From IMG/VR virus record IMGVR_UViG_3300030419_005935, positions 1 through 36,397 of that record: a stretch of DNA of 36,397 nucleotides. The stretch is one strand, 5' to 3'. Positions 17,612 through 23,689 of the stretch are shown here, in pieces. The first letter of the stretch is position 1. Each line of letters opens with the position of its first letter. Made by a program: the position numbers and the translations under genes. Under the pieces are notes generated by a model. That model ran no database searches, was not told where the DNA came from, and saw nothing but the letters and a program-made list of their open reading frames with translations. The DNA comes from a virus.

Positions 17612-17634
17612 TAAACCTTACGCCTATTAAGGTT
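17612..17634 (-). promoter_or_regulatory. Hairpin covering the ribosome-binding site of the giant gene
   Basis: A perfect 7-bp stem (AACCTTA/TAAGGTT on the minus strand) with a 7-base loop ends two bases before the ATG. Its 3' arm contains the only Shine-Dalgarno (TAAGG), so folding would hide it. Translational control of this very large gene is a reasonable inference, but the stem is short and AT-rich. Confidence 0.4.
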
Positions 17635-17683
17635 CCTTACACCTATATATTTGATATATTATAGGGAGAAAAAGGTTTAAATG

Positions 17684-18178
17684 TTATTTTTTTTTCAAAA
17701 GATAAATTTTACTGACTTTTGTTCTCGGGCCGAAATATTCCTTTATATTTTTGTCTACAGGGAAACAAAGCCAGTGATAATTATTTAATTTACTATTTAC
17801 TAATACTAAAGCCACGTCTGCTTTAGGATTTAATTTATTAAATTCTTTTAAAGATACAATTTCATATCCGTATTTTTTAGCCACCCTTTTTATGTCGCAA
17901 GGCCAAGTTATTTGAATAGCTTCTTTTTCAAAGAAAGATAATAATTCTATAAGTGGTCTAGGGTTGTTCTGTATAAATTTACTTATCTCTTCTCTGTCTA
18001 CGTTTTGATCGAATTGTTTAAGCGCTTTCTCCAAAGCTTTTGGCCCGCATGAATAAAAATGTTCTTCATAATAACCTTCTGAATTTGTGTCATGACGATC
18101 AAATGTACTACAGCCTATGAACATGCCTAAGTATAAAGACATGAAAAACGAAAAGGCTATAGATTTAAAATATTTCAT
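17684..18178 (-). CDS. C39-like cysteine peptidase lipoprotein, 164 aa
   Basis: The N-terminus is a lipoprotein signal peptide (hydrophobic 5-20, lipobox FIGC, lipidated Cys23), so the mature protein should be membrane-anchored in the envelope. The rest resembles a papain-like C39 peptidase domain: candidate nucleophile Cys44 in SCGPKALEKAL, the helix/strand pattern ITWPCDIKRVAKKYGYEI, and candidate His135 in LNNYHWLCFP. The Gln that usually lies six residues before the C39 nucleophile is Glu38 here, so activity is uncertain. C39 domains normally trim leader peptides in bacteriocin exporters; a stand-alone phage lipoprotein form is unusual. The gene overlaps the upstream 91-aa gene by 14 bases and is the last of the small-membrane-protein group before the giant gene. 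Lysis or superinfection exclusion are possible roles, not shown. Confidence 0.65.
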   Translation of the reverse strand: MKYFKSIAFSFFMSLYLGMFIGCSTFDRHDTNSEGYYEEHFYSCGPKALEKALKQFDQNVDREEISKFIQNNPRPLIELLSFFEKEAIQITWPCDIKRVAKKYGYEIVSLKEFNKLNPKADVALVLVNSKLNNYHWLCFPVDKNIKEYFGPRTKVSKIYLLKKK

Positions 18179-18440
18179 TTATTATAAAAAATATATTAAG
18201 ACCTATACTAGAACCAAGCAGCATAGCATAAAATATTTTCAAAAATAGTTCCTTGTAATCAAAGGTAGGTGGAAGTCCGCAACTCATTTTTTCTTTTTCC
18301 TTTTTAGTATTTTCTTTCCCCGTTTCGTTTTTGTTTATAAGCCACCAATGACCAAGCTTATCTTGAAATGCAAACTTGGCATTCTCCTCTTTACAAAACC
18401 AATGCGCGTTTTTATCTAAAACTACAATCCTGTTTTTCAA
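18165..18440 (-). CDS. Small C-terminally anchored membrane protein, 91 aa
   Basis: The start is TTG 18440, unusual but supported by a very strong AAAGGAG six bases upstream; the next Met is only at about residue 52. The N-terminal part (1-60) is soluble and charged, with Trp/His motifs (NAHWFC, GHWW). A single hydrophobic helix lies at about 66-90 (YAMLLGSSIGLNIFFIINE). I do not recognise the family. Its neighbours are a coiled-coil membrane protein upstream and the C39-like lipoprotein downstream, so it belongs to an envelope-directed cluster near the holin genes. An auxiliary lysis or antiholin-type role is possible, but this is inference only. Confidence 0.6.
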   Translation of the reverse strand: MKNRIVVLDKNAHWFCKEENAKFAFQDKLGHWWLINKNETGKENTKKEKEKMSCGLPPTFDYKELFLKIFYAMLLGSSIGLNIFFIINEIF

Positions 18441-18464
18441 AAAGTGCTCCTTTCTTTTTGAAAA

Positions 18465-18878
18465 CTAAATCGAGAAATCGGCTAAGCTTCCTCCTCTATT
18501 ATCTTTGTTTTCTTTGTTTTCTTTTGGCGGCCACTGATCTAACTCTTTTAATTTTAATATGAGTCGATTAATTAAATCATTTTGTTGCCTAAAAACTTGA
18601 TCAACTTTTTCCAAGTCTTGTCTTTGCTTAAAAATAACTTCTCCTTGGAATTTTAGATACTCTTCCATATCTTTATTAGAACTCTTAAGTTCGTAAATTA
18701 ATATTGCATCTTCTTGCTGTTTTTTTAGATGCTTAGAAGTATCGTCTATACGCTTACCGTAAAATAACATCGTTATTAGCATCGCTACTAATACTGATGT
18801 ATAAATCGTTACCGTATGATTTGTTAACTTCTTCAATAGAGTTTGAAGATTCTCCTTTATTTTCGACAGAACTCTCAT
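18465..18878 (-). CDS. Membrane-anchored coiled-coil protein, 137 aa (i-spanin-like)
   Basis: An N-terminal basic helix (1-20) is followed by one transmembrane segment (about 23-41: IYTSVLVAMLITMLFYG). A long charged coiled coil follows (about 45-112) and then a polar tail. This N-in, one-helix, periplasmic coiled-coil plan matches inner-membrane spanins, which work with an outer-membrane lipoprotein to disrupt the outer membrane. The call is by architecture, not sequence identity. The start lies inside the upstream 101-aa gene, overlapping by 125 bases in another frame. Two lipoproteins encoded nearby (19896-20114 and 17684-18178) are candidate partners. Confidence 0.6.
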   Translation of the reverse strand: MRVLSKIKENLQTLLKKLTNHTVTIYTSVLVAMLITMLFYGKRIDDTSKHLKKQQEDAILIYELKSSNKDMEEYLKFQGEVIFKQRQDLEKVDQVFRQQNDLINRLILKLKELDQWPPKENKENKDNRGGSLADFSI

Positions 18879-19059
18879 CTTTTTTCATTACACTTAAAAA
18901 AGATAAACTACATAACATCAGTATAAGAAATATAATTAAAGCTATAGTTGGACTTCTATCTTTCAAAGAATATTTTTTGCCCCAAACTATATTTAAGTGC
19001 TCTGGAACAGAATTATATAAACGCATAGTAGTTGCGTTTTTTACGCCTTTCTTTTTCAT
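18754..19059 (-). CDS. Small single-pass membrane protein, 101 aa
   Basis: ATG 19059 lies 19 bases after the clpP-like stop. The product has a basic N-terminus (1-38), one strong hydrophobic helix (about 39-57: TIALIIFLILMLCSLSFLS) and a polar Ser/Asn/Glu-rich tail. The final 41 codons overlap the start of the 137-aa coiled-coil gene in a different frame. No Shine-Dalgarno is visible. I do not recognise the family. The membrane helix and good spacing to both neighbours argue for a real gene, but it is the least certain of this cluster. Confidence 0.5.
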   Translation of the reverse strand: MKKKGVKNATTMRLYNSVPEHLNIVWGKKYSLKDRSPTIALIIFLILMLCSLSFLSVMKKDESSVENKGESSNSIEEVNKSYGNDLYISISSDANNDVILR

Positions 19060-19078
19060 GGGGGTTTATCTAGGTAAG

Positions 19079-19813
19079 TTAATTATCTTTATTTAGGCGA
19101 TGCTCTGGCATCATAGCCTTAATTTCATCTACTAAACCAAGCTCTAAACATTCATCTGCATCAATCCACCAGTCTTTACGATCCCAATTTCTTTTGATTT
19201 TAATTTTTGTTAATTTAGAACGAGACACAAAAATATCAAGACATCTTTCTTCTATTCTTTTGACAAGTTTAACTTCATCTTCCACTTCGTAAGTTTTACC
19301 TATCGCTCCGAAAGCTGCTCTATGAATCATCATCCACGCTTGGTGACCAATCCATCTAACATCACCAGCTTGTAAAAGGATACCGGCCATAGATGCAGCC
19401 ATACCTAAAGAGCCAGTTGTTATATGATGACCTTTGTTTCTAAGGTCTTGTATAAAATCAAACAACTCAAAACCATCAATAATACTCCCCCCGGGGGAAG
19501 AAAAAACAATTTCAATTTTGCATTTTGGATCTTTCCTATGCCATTGAGTCAGTTTGCTCATGCAAGCTTCTACAGAGTTATGACTTACGTCTTTAGAGAA
19601 CCTATAAAGAAAATTTTCATCATCTGAATTTGCTTCTTTTTGTCTAGTCCTATAAGCTTTTTCAAATTCGAGTTGAGCTTTTCCAGCTTCCATCTCGACC
19701 TTTTTTGTTTCGGCTTCGGTTTTTTTAATTTCCGCAAGCTTCTCTTTGATTTCGGCTTGCTTCATCTCTAGATCTGCTGCGATCTCCTCTGGTGTCCTTT
19801 TCTCTTCGCTCAT
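19079..19813 (-). CDS. clpP: ClpP-like serine protease with N-terminal coiled coil, 244 aa
   Basis: Residues about 70-235 form a Clp protease fold. The landmarks are SSPGGS (105-110, oxyanion loop), nucleophile Ser141 in GMAASMAG, His164 in MMIHRAAFG and Asp214 in DRKDWWIDADECLELGLVD, so the triad is complete. Residues about 5-60 are an added Lys/Glu-rich coiled coil absent from bacterial ClpP. Phage ClpP-like enzymes often serve as head maturation proteases or act on host proteins. Here a separate protease/scaffold exists at 5636-7171, so the role is open. The gene lies between the holin/lipoprotein cassette and the small membrane proteins. GGAG precedes the ATG by 11 bases, and a terminator-like hairpin lies just upstream. 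Confidence 0.85.
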   Translation of the reverse strand: MSEEKRTPEEIAADLEMKQAEIKEKLAEIKKTEAETKKVEMEAGKAQLEFEKAYRTRQKEANSDDENFLYRFSKDVSHNSVEACMSKLTQWHRKDPKCKIEIVFSSPGGSIIDGFELFDFIQDLRNKGHHITTGSLGMAASMAGILLQAGDVRWIGHQAWMMIHRAAFGAIGKTYEVEDEVKLVKRIEERCLDIFVSRSKLTKIKIKRNWDRKDWWIDADECLELGLVDEIKAMMPEHRLNKDN

Positions 19814-19830
19814 AATAATATGGTCTCCGT

Positions 19831-19866
19831 AAAAAATGCGCTAGGCAAAATTAATTACACTAGCGC
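19831..19866 (-). terminator. Terminator-like hairpin between lipoprotein gene and clpP
   Basis: The stem is GCGCTAG/CTAGCGC (7 bp) with a 15-base loop, followed on the minus strand by A then six T residues. It lies 30 bases after the lipoprotein stop. The long AT-rich loop contains a GTGTAATTAA copy, so an attenuator is also possible. Confidence 0.6.
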
Positions 19867-19895
19867 GAGATGATGAAACGATAAATATTTTTAGA

Positions 19896-20114
19896 TTAAT
19901 CATTCATCGGGATGCCTCCCGCATACCAGCCTTCTGGTAATTTAACTTTTTTCTTTGATAAAACCCACTCTCCGTTTTTATTTACGTATACTTTTCCAGT
20001 TACGTCAGGGCCTAATCTTACTAAATCCGTCTGGGTGTCGACAAAAACAACACGGGTGCTTCCGCATCCAGTCAGAAAAATAACCAAACTAGTTAACGTC
20101 AGAATTTTTTTCAT
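19896..20114 (-). CDS. Small lipoprotein of the lysis cassette, 72 aa (o-spanin candidate)
   Basis: The product has a lipoprotein signal peptide with lipobox LTGC (lipidated Cys17), leaving a mature protein of about 56 residues. The mature part (VDTQTDLVRLGPDVTGKVYV, then LPEGWYAGGIP) resembles small phage lipoproteins commonly placed beside holin genes; this is recalled resemblance, not a search result. The gene overlaps the upstream 64-aa gene by 26 bases and has a good AAGGAAAG site. An outer-membrane spanin role is plausible, with the 137-aa coiled-coil protein as possible partner. A terminator-like hairpin follows it. Confidence 0.7.
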   Translation of the reverse strand: MKKILTLTSLVIFLTGCGSTRVVFVDTQTDLVRLGPDVTGKVYVNKNGEWVLSKKKVKLPEGWYAGGIPMND

Positions 20115-20283
20115 TTTCTTTCCTTTGCTCTTCCATTTTGGCTTGTTGTTCTTTTATCCTGTCAGCCCAACTTCTTTTTGTAGCTTCAGGTATTGCGTCG
20201 GCGTCACTCGCCTTAGTGTCTTTTTTTACTTCGGCTGTTAGCCACTCTAGTACAGCCTTAACTAAGGCTACTAGCCACGACAT
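20089..20283 (-). CDS. Small amphipathic/charged lysis-cassette protein, 64 aa
   Basis: I place the start at ATG 20283, which shares its A with the holin stop (TGATG), rather than at the GTG three bases before. The first 18 residues (MSWLVALVKAVLEWLTAEV) form a hydrophobic amphipathic helix and the rest is a charged, Lys/Glu/Gln-rich helix. This plan is often seen in small proteins encoded with phage holins. It may modulate the holin or line the membrane; the function is unproven. It also overlaps the downstream lipoprotein start, so holin, this protein and lipoprotein form a tightly coupled trio. Confidence 0.65.
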   Translation of the reverse strand: MSWLVALVKAVLEWLTAEVKKDTKASDADAIPEATKRSWADRIKEQQAKMEEQRKENEKNSDVN

Positions 20284-20492
20284 CACTTGCCTTTGGCTAG
20301 GCCTCTAGAGACAGTATATCCAACTGTTCCGAGCGCTGCAACTACAAAGCCAAAGACTTTGTTAGCTGTTCCAATTCCATCAGGATCTAGGATATCTGCA
20401 CCCCATAAGATTGATGCCAACGCAACGAGACTCGTTAACCAAAATTCCGTAGTTTTCCAACCCGGTTTTACTTCATTATTTTTTGCTGCCAT
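20283..20492 (-). CDS. Holin-like protein, 69 aa
   Basis: This small protein has two predicted transmembrane helices (about 17-35 and 43-62), a charged N-terminus (MAAKNNEVKPGWKTTEFW) and a basic C-terminus (RGLAKGK). The W-K-T-T-E-F-W-L-T start and the G-Y-T-x-S-R-G-L end match the style of small two-helix phage holins that open the inner membrane at lysis. The start has a strong AAGGAAA site in a TATATAACAAGG leader almost identical to that of the decoration gene. No endolysin was found in the window, so the lysis enzyme is presumably encoded elsewhere or is of an unrecognised type. Confidence 0.75.
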   Translation of the reverse strand: MAAKNNEVKPGWKTTEFWLTSLVALASILWGADILDPDGIGTANKVFGFVVAALGTVGYTVSRGLAKGK

Positions 20493-20498
20493 AATATA

Positions 20499-20514
20499 TT
20501 TCCTTGTTATATAA
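20499..20514 (-). promoter_or_regulatory. Shared leader TATATAA + CAAGGAAA before the holin
   Basis: The minus strand reads TTATATAACAAGGAAA. It differs from the decoration-gene leader (5614-5630) by one base, despite unrelated coding sequences. It combines an AT-rich box with a strong ribosome site. Confidence 0.4.
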
Positions 20515-20543
20515 TAAAAGACGATTTGACAAAATTCAAAAAT

Positions 20544-21713
20544 TTAATCGAGATCACCCAGAGAATGTAATTCATTTAATTTATTATCTGGACGACCCAA
20601 TCCGCCTATAGCTGTATACACAATTAAATTAGGTTTGTCACTACTATATATACCCCTATGGACTACGCTCCCTTTTCTTAATAATCTAGTGAACTGCCCA
20701 AATGCTCTATCTAGGCTTTTTTGTGGGATATTATTCAATACTTGCTCTCCACCGATCATCACAACGCCAGCAGAATTACCGCTAGACAAATCGATGTTTC
20801 CGCATAAAACATTATTTTTTAAATTTTCTCTGACCGTTCTAGAAATATTAGTTGAGTCTTGCCAATTATCGACTGGCGCTGCCCCGAAGAGTATAAAACC
20901 AGAATCTAAAATTTGTTTAAAATCATTAGAATCAAAAGCTGAATAACTACTATCTTTTATCGCCGTATGATTAAATAGATGAAAAAGACCAGCAATGCTT
21001 CTGTTTGCGGTCTTCCAAAATGGACCAACCGCCAGATTGGGATAAAGTTGACTAATTTTTTCATTGTCTAAAATAATTAATGGAGAAACAATACCCTCAT
21101 CAACAAGTTGCCAAACTTTTGCTAATGTTTTATGAGCGTTTGCATTCACTTTTTTACCTTCGGATTGTTTCGGTAAAGCTAAAATTACTCCTACTTTCTC
21201 CGTGGGCGCTTTAACTGAAATCTGCATTTCTCTAGCCGTATGGACCAAGGGGCAAACTGTACCCGCTCCAGAACCACCCCCTGCACCAGCACAAACAAAA
21301 ATTCTATCTATGTCCTCGCCAAAAGAATCATACATAAAATCCAAAACATCTTCTTCCCTCTCTGCATAACATCTTTCTGCAACAGTTGGATCTTTTCCTG
21401 CTCCGCCTTCTCCGATGCAAAGTTTATGATCTAATCGAATTGTATTTAAATCCTGTTGAGCGGTATTGATTGCGGAAATTTTTCTATAACCCAATTTATA
21501 AAAAGCCTCTGCTATCCTAGAACCTCCTTGGCCCGCTCCAACGAAAGCAAATTTAAAAGCTACATCACATTGATCTTGATTTTTCTCGGGAGCCTTTGGG
21601 GGAACAGGCATGGGCATATCCGGCATAGAGATATCCGGTTCTCCATGCCAATACGTGCCAAGATCTTCTCCGATCTTGTCTTCTCCATAAGGATTGTTTT
21701 CTTGATCCATCAT
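20544..21713 (-). CDS. FtsZ/tubulin-superfamily GTPase, 389 aa
   Basis: The protein has the tubulin-superfamily nucleotide-binding landmarks in order: FVGAGQGGS (57-65), AINTAQQDL (81-89), GEGGAGKDP (101-109) and the signature GAGGGSGAGT (143-152, compare G-G-G-T-G-T/S-G). The T7-loop region FDSNDFKQIL keeps the two acidic residues (Asp261, Asp264) that stimulate hydrolysis in the neighbouring subunit, but the FtsZ Asn position is Ala259. A disordered Met/Pro/Asp-rich extension (1-50) precedes the domain. The C-terminus is short and lacks the FtsZ peptide that binds FtsA/ZipA. It should polymerise with GTP. Phage tubulins (PhuZ, TubZ) position or segregate DNA; this one looks nearer to FtsZ by eye. 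It overlaps a 58-aa upstream ORF by ATGA. Confidence 0.88.
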   Translation of the reverse strand: MMDQENNPYGEDKIGEDLGTYWHGEPDISMPDMPMPVPPKAPEKNQDQCDVAFKFAFVGAGQGGSRIAEAFYKLGYRKISAINTAQQDLNTIRLDHKLCIGEGGAGKDPTVAERCYAEREEDVLDFMYDSFGEDIDRIFVCAGAGGGSGAGTVCPLVHTAREMQISVKAPTEKVGVILALPKQSEGKKVNANAHKTLAKVWQLVDEGIVSPLIILDNEKISQLYPNLAVGPFWKTANRSIAGLFHLFNHTAIKDSSYSAFDSNDFKQILDSGFILFGAAPVDNWQDSTNISRTVRENLKNNVLCGNIDLSSGNSAGVVMIGGEQVLNNIPQKSLDRAFGQFTRLLRKGSVVHRGIYSSDKPNLIVYTAIGGLGRPDNKLNELHSLGDLD

Positions 21714-21886
21714 TTCTTTTCTTTTGAAGCTGGAGCAGATTTTTTATTTAATTCATCTAAGACTGTATTCACGGCTACATCCACCATCCTGTGCTCTTCC
21801 CAATTAAGCTTAGATTGCCTTACTAAATTAACGATAGTATTAAAGGCCTCTTCCACGTTCATCTTCGGTTCTTTTTGATCGCTCAT
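21710..21886 (-). CDS. Small helical protein coupled to the tubulin-like gene, 58 aa
   Basis: This complete ORF runs from ATG 21886 to TGA 21710; the stop overlaps the ATG of the GTPase gene (ATGA), a strong sign of translational coupling. The product is MSDQKEPKMNVEEAFNTIVN followed by two more predicted helices and a Lys-rich tail. It is small, soluble and probably alpha-helical. It has no resemblance I can name; it is shorter than TubR-type winged-helix adaptors (about 100 aa). Its position suggests a regulator or adaptor of the filament, which is inference. No strong ribosome site is visible; TTATTATTATTATAATG lies upstream. Confidence 0.65.
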   Translation of the reverse strand: MSDQKEPKMNVEEAFNTIVNLVRQSKLNWEEHRMVDVAVNTVLDELNKKSAPASKEKK

Positions 21887-21925
21887 AGAACATTATAATA
21901 ATAATAAATTGATAAGTCTAATTAA

Positions 21926-23668
21926 TTACCAAACTTCTGCGGTGCTAGTCGTCAGAGATTCATTTAAGACTTCTACTATCTTGCCTCTCCCATTAGGATT
22001 TGCCATATTAGCTCGTGCAGTAATGCCACAATAATACTGAGTGGCCCTTGGCAGTTTTAAAACAATTACTAAATATTCTCCATCACCCGGAGAAGTGGCG
22101 TACATAGAATCTATATGAATAACATTTGTTCCATTCGAATTTGTTATTTCTGTTTGCCCCGGACTATCGTCGTTGGCCGCAGCGCTATACATATAACCAG
22201 CGCATGCAGAATTTATTATTCTTTCGTTTGTAGTATTACTATTAAAAGTATAACCTTCAAATATTATATGGAACATAGTACTATCACCTTTTTTGATATT
22301 AGTCTTAAGATGTAAATATTTAATGTCAGTTCCATTGTTCGTTGTGCTATTATAATCCCAAAATGCAGTCTGCTGTACTCCGCCCCTATAGGCCCAAGTG
22401 CCATACGCATCCATTCTTGTATATCTAGCGGTTTCATCCCCGTACTGGATAGCCAACCTGCTAGACGTGCCCGTTCCGTAAGTATACATTGCCCAAGACT
22501 TACTATGATTTCCATTATCTGCATTATATAAAACAATGCCCGCCGCCGCACCAGAACCAACGCTGGTGTCGCTTTGTACCTTAAGCATCCTAGCTTTGCT
22601 GTTCCAAGTTATTCCGCCTCCCGAGGTGGTAGTTGTGCCGACAAACACACCGCCCGGTGCCCCTGTTCCCGAGGAAGTACTTCTTAGCGCAAGGTTTGGA
22701 CTACTTGCTTCGCCTGTGTCGTTAGCACTTCTAAAAATTCTAAAATCATTATCACTTCCGCTACCAGCATAAAGATACCAGCTACTTCCCCCGGACACTG
22801 AAGTGCCACCTTTGGAGTTTAATATAACATTGGTGTCGTTAGCTGGGGAGGTCAAATAAATGGCACAATTACTTCCATTTTTCGATTTGAGTTCGCAATT
22901 AGCGCCATTATCATTAAGGGCAAAAAATGTACCACTATCTGTTCCATCATCGTTTAGAGATTTAACATTGAAGTAACTTTGGCCTGTCTGTCCAAGATCA
23001 CTTGTTCCTACTGCCCAAGCTTTTTTATTGGTTGCCCCTCCAGATTTGTAAAGACATACGTAAGTTTTTAAAGTGTCTCCATGGGCGTCGCCCTGAATCA
23101 TTACATGGGTATTCTCTACTTCTGAGACTCCTCCTAAAGTAATATAACTATTACTCTTAATTGTAAATTCGTAATTCGCAGAAGCTCTTAATCCTATTCC
23201 ATTATAAGAGCTACCACTCGTGTCTGTTCCCTGAATGTAGCCGAAATTATTACTATGGTCTGTTCCAAAAACCAAACCATTGGTTGTGCTACCAAACCTT
23301 GCGCACTCAGCGCCATCTGTGCCAGCGTGTGTTACGACGAAATTAGTGCCGGGTGAGCCGTTATTAATCCCAACATTTCCACCATTTAAAATTGTAAAAA
23401 GCTCTTTCGAGGTAGTCCTATTATAAACATAAAAACTAGTGGTATCATGCTCAAAGCTAAATTCGTTTCCGCCAGTCCGAAAAAAATGTATTTTTTTATC
23501 AGATCCTACATTGCTAATCCGTATTGCTCCACCAGCGACCTCTAGACTGTCTGATATGCTGCCCCCAGTGCCTATACCGATTTTTCCACCGATCAATGCA
23601 TCGCCATCAACATCTATATCATATAGAAATTTTGCTGGATTTAAGTCCCTTAACCGTACGTTTGCCAT
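21926..23668 (-). CDS. Tail-fibre-like virion protein, 580 aa
   Basis: The start (MANVRLRDLNPAKFLYDIDVDGDALIGGKIGIGT) is typical of fibre proteins that begin with an attachment peptide followed by image-like beta repeats. The body is Gly/Ser/Asn/Thr-rich with repeated short strands (about 40-420), and the C-terminal about 130 residues look globular and may be the receptor-binding tip or a trimerisation domain. No peptidase motif typical of intramolecular chaperones is evident. AGGATAGGAAT provides the ribosome site for ATG 23668. It follows the LamG-containing protein by 21 bases, and both probably form surface fibres. Confidence 0.75.
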   Translation of the reverse strand: MANVRLRDLNPAKFLYDIDVDGDALIGGKIGIGTGGSISDSLEVAGGAIRISNVGSDKKIHFFRTGGNEFSFEHDTTSFYVYNRTTSKELFTILNGGNVGINNGSPGTNFVVTHAGTDGAECARFGSTTNGLVFGTDHSNNFGYIQGTDTSGSSYNGIGLRASANYEFTIKSNSYITLGGVSEVENTHVMIQGDAHGDTLKTYVCLYKSGGATNKKAWAVGTSDLGQTGQSYFNVKSLNDDGTDSGTFFALNDNGANCELKSKNGSNCAIYLTSPANDTNVILNSKGGTSVSGGSSWYLYAGSGSDNDFRIFRSANDTGEASSPNLALRSTSSGTGAPGGVFVGTTTTSGGGITWNSKARMLKVQSDTSVGSGAAAGIVLYNADNGNHSKSWAMYTYGTGTSSRLAIQYGDETARYTRMDAYGTWAYRGGVQQTAFWDYNSTTNNGTDIKYLHLKTNIKKGDSTMFHIIFEGYTFNSNTTNERIINSACAGYMYSAAANDDSPGQTEITNSNGTNVIHIDSMYATSPGDGEYLVIVLKLPRATQYYCGITARANMANPNGRGKIVEVLNESLTTSTAEVW

Positions 23669-23678
23669 ATTCCTATCC

Positions 23679-23688
23679 TAAATTACAC
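23679..23688 (-). promoter_or_regulatory. GTGTA/AT-rich element upstream of the fibre gene
   Basis: The minus strand reads GTGTAATTTA, 10 bases before ATG 23668 and just upstream of the ribosome site. It is a member of the recurrent intergenic motif. Confidence 0.25.
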
Positions 23689-23689
23689 A

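Noticed and set aside
18797-19096. Plus-strand 99-aa hydrophobic ORF
   Set aside because: It is antisense to the two overlapping minus-strand membrane genes, has no ribosome site, and opposes the operon direction.
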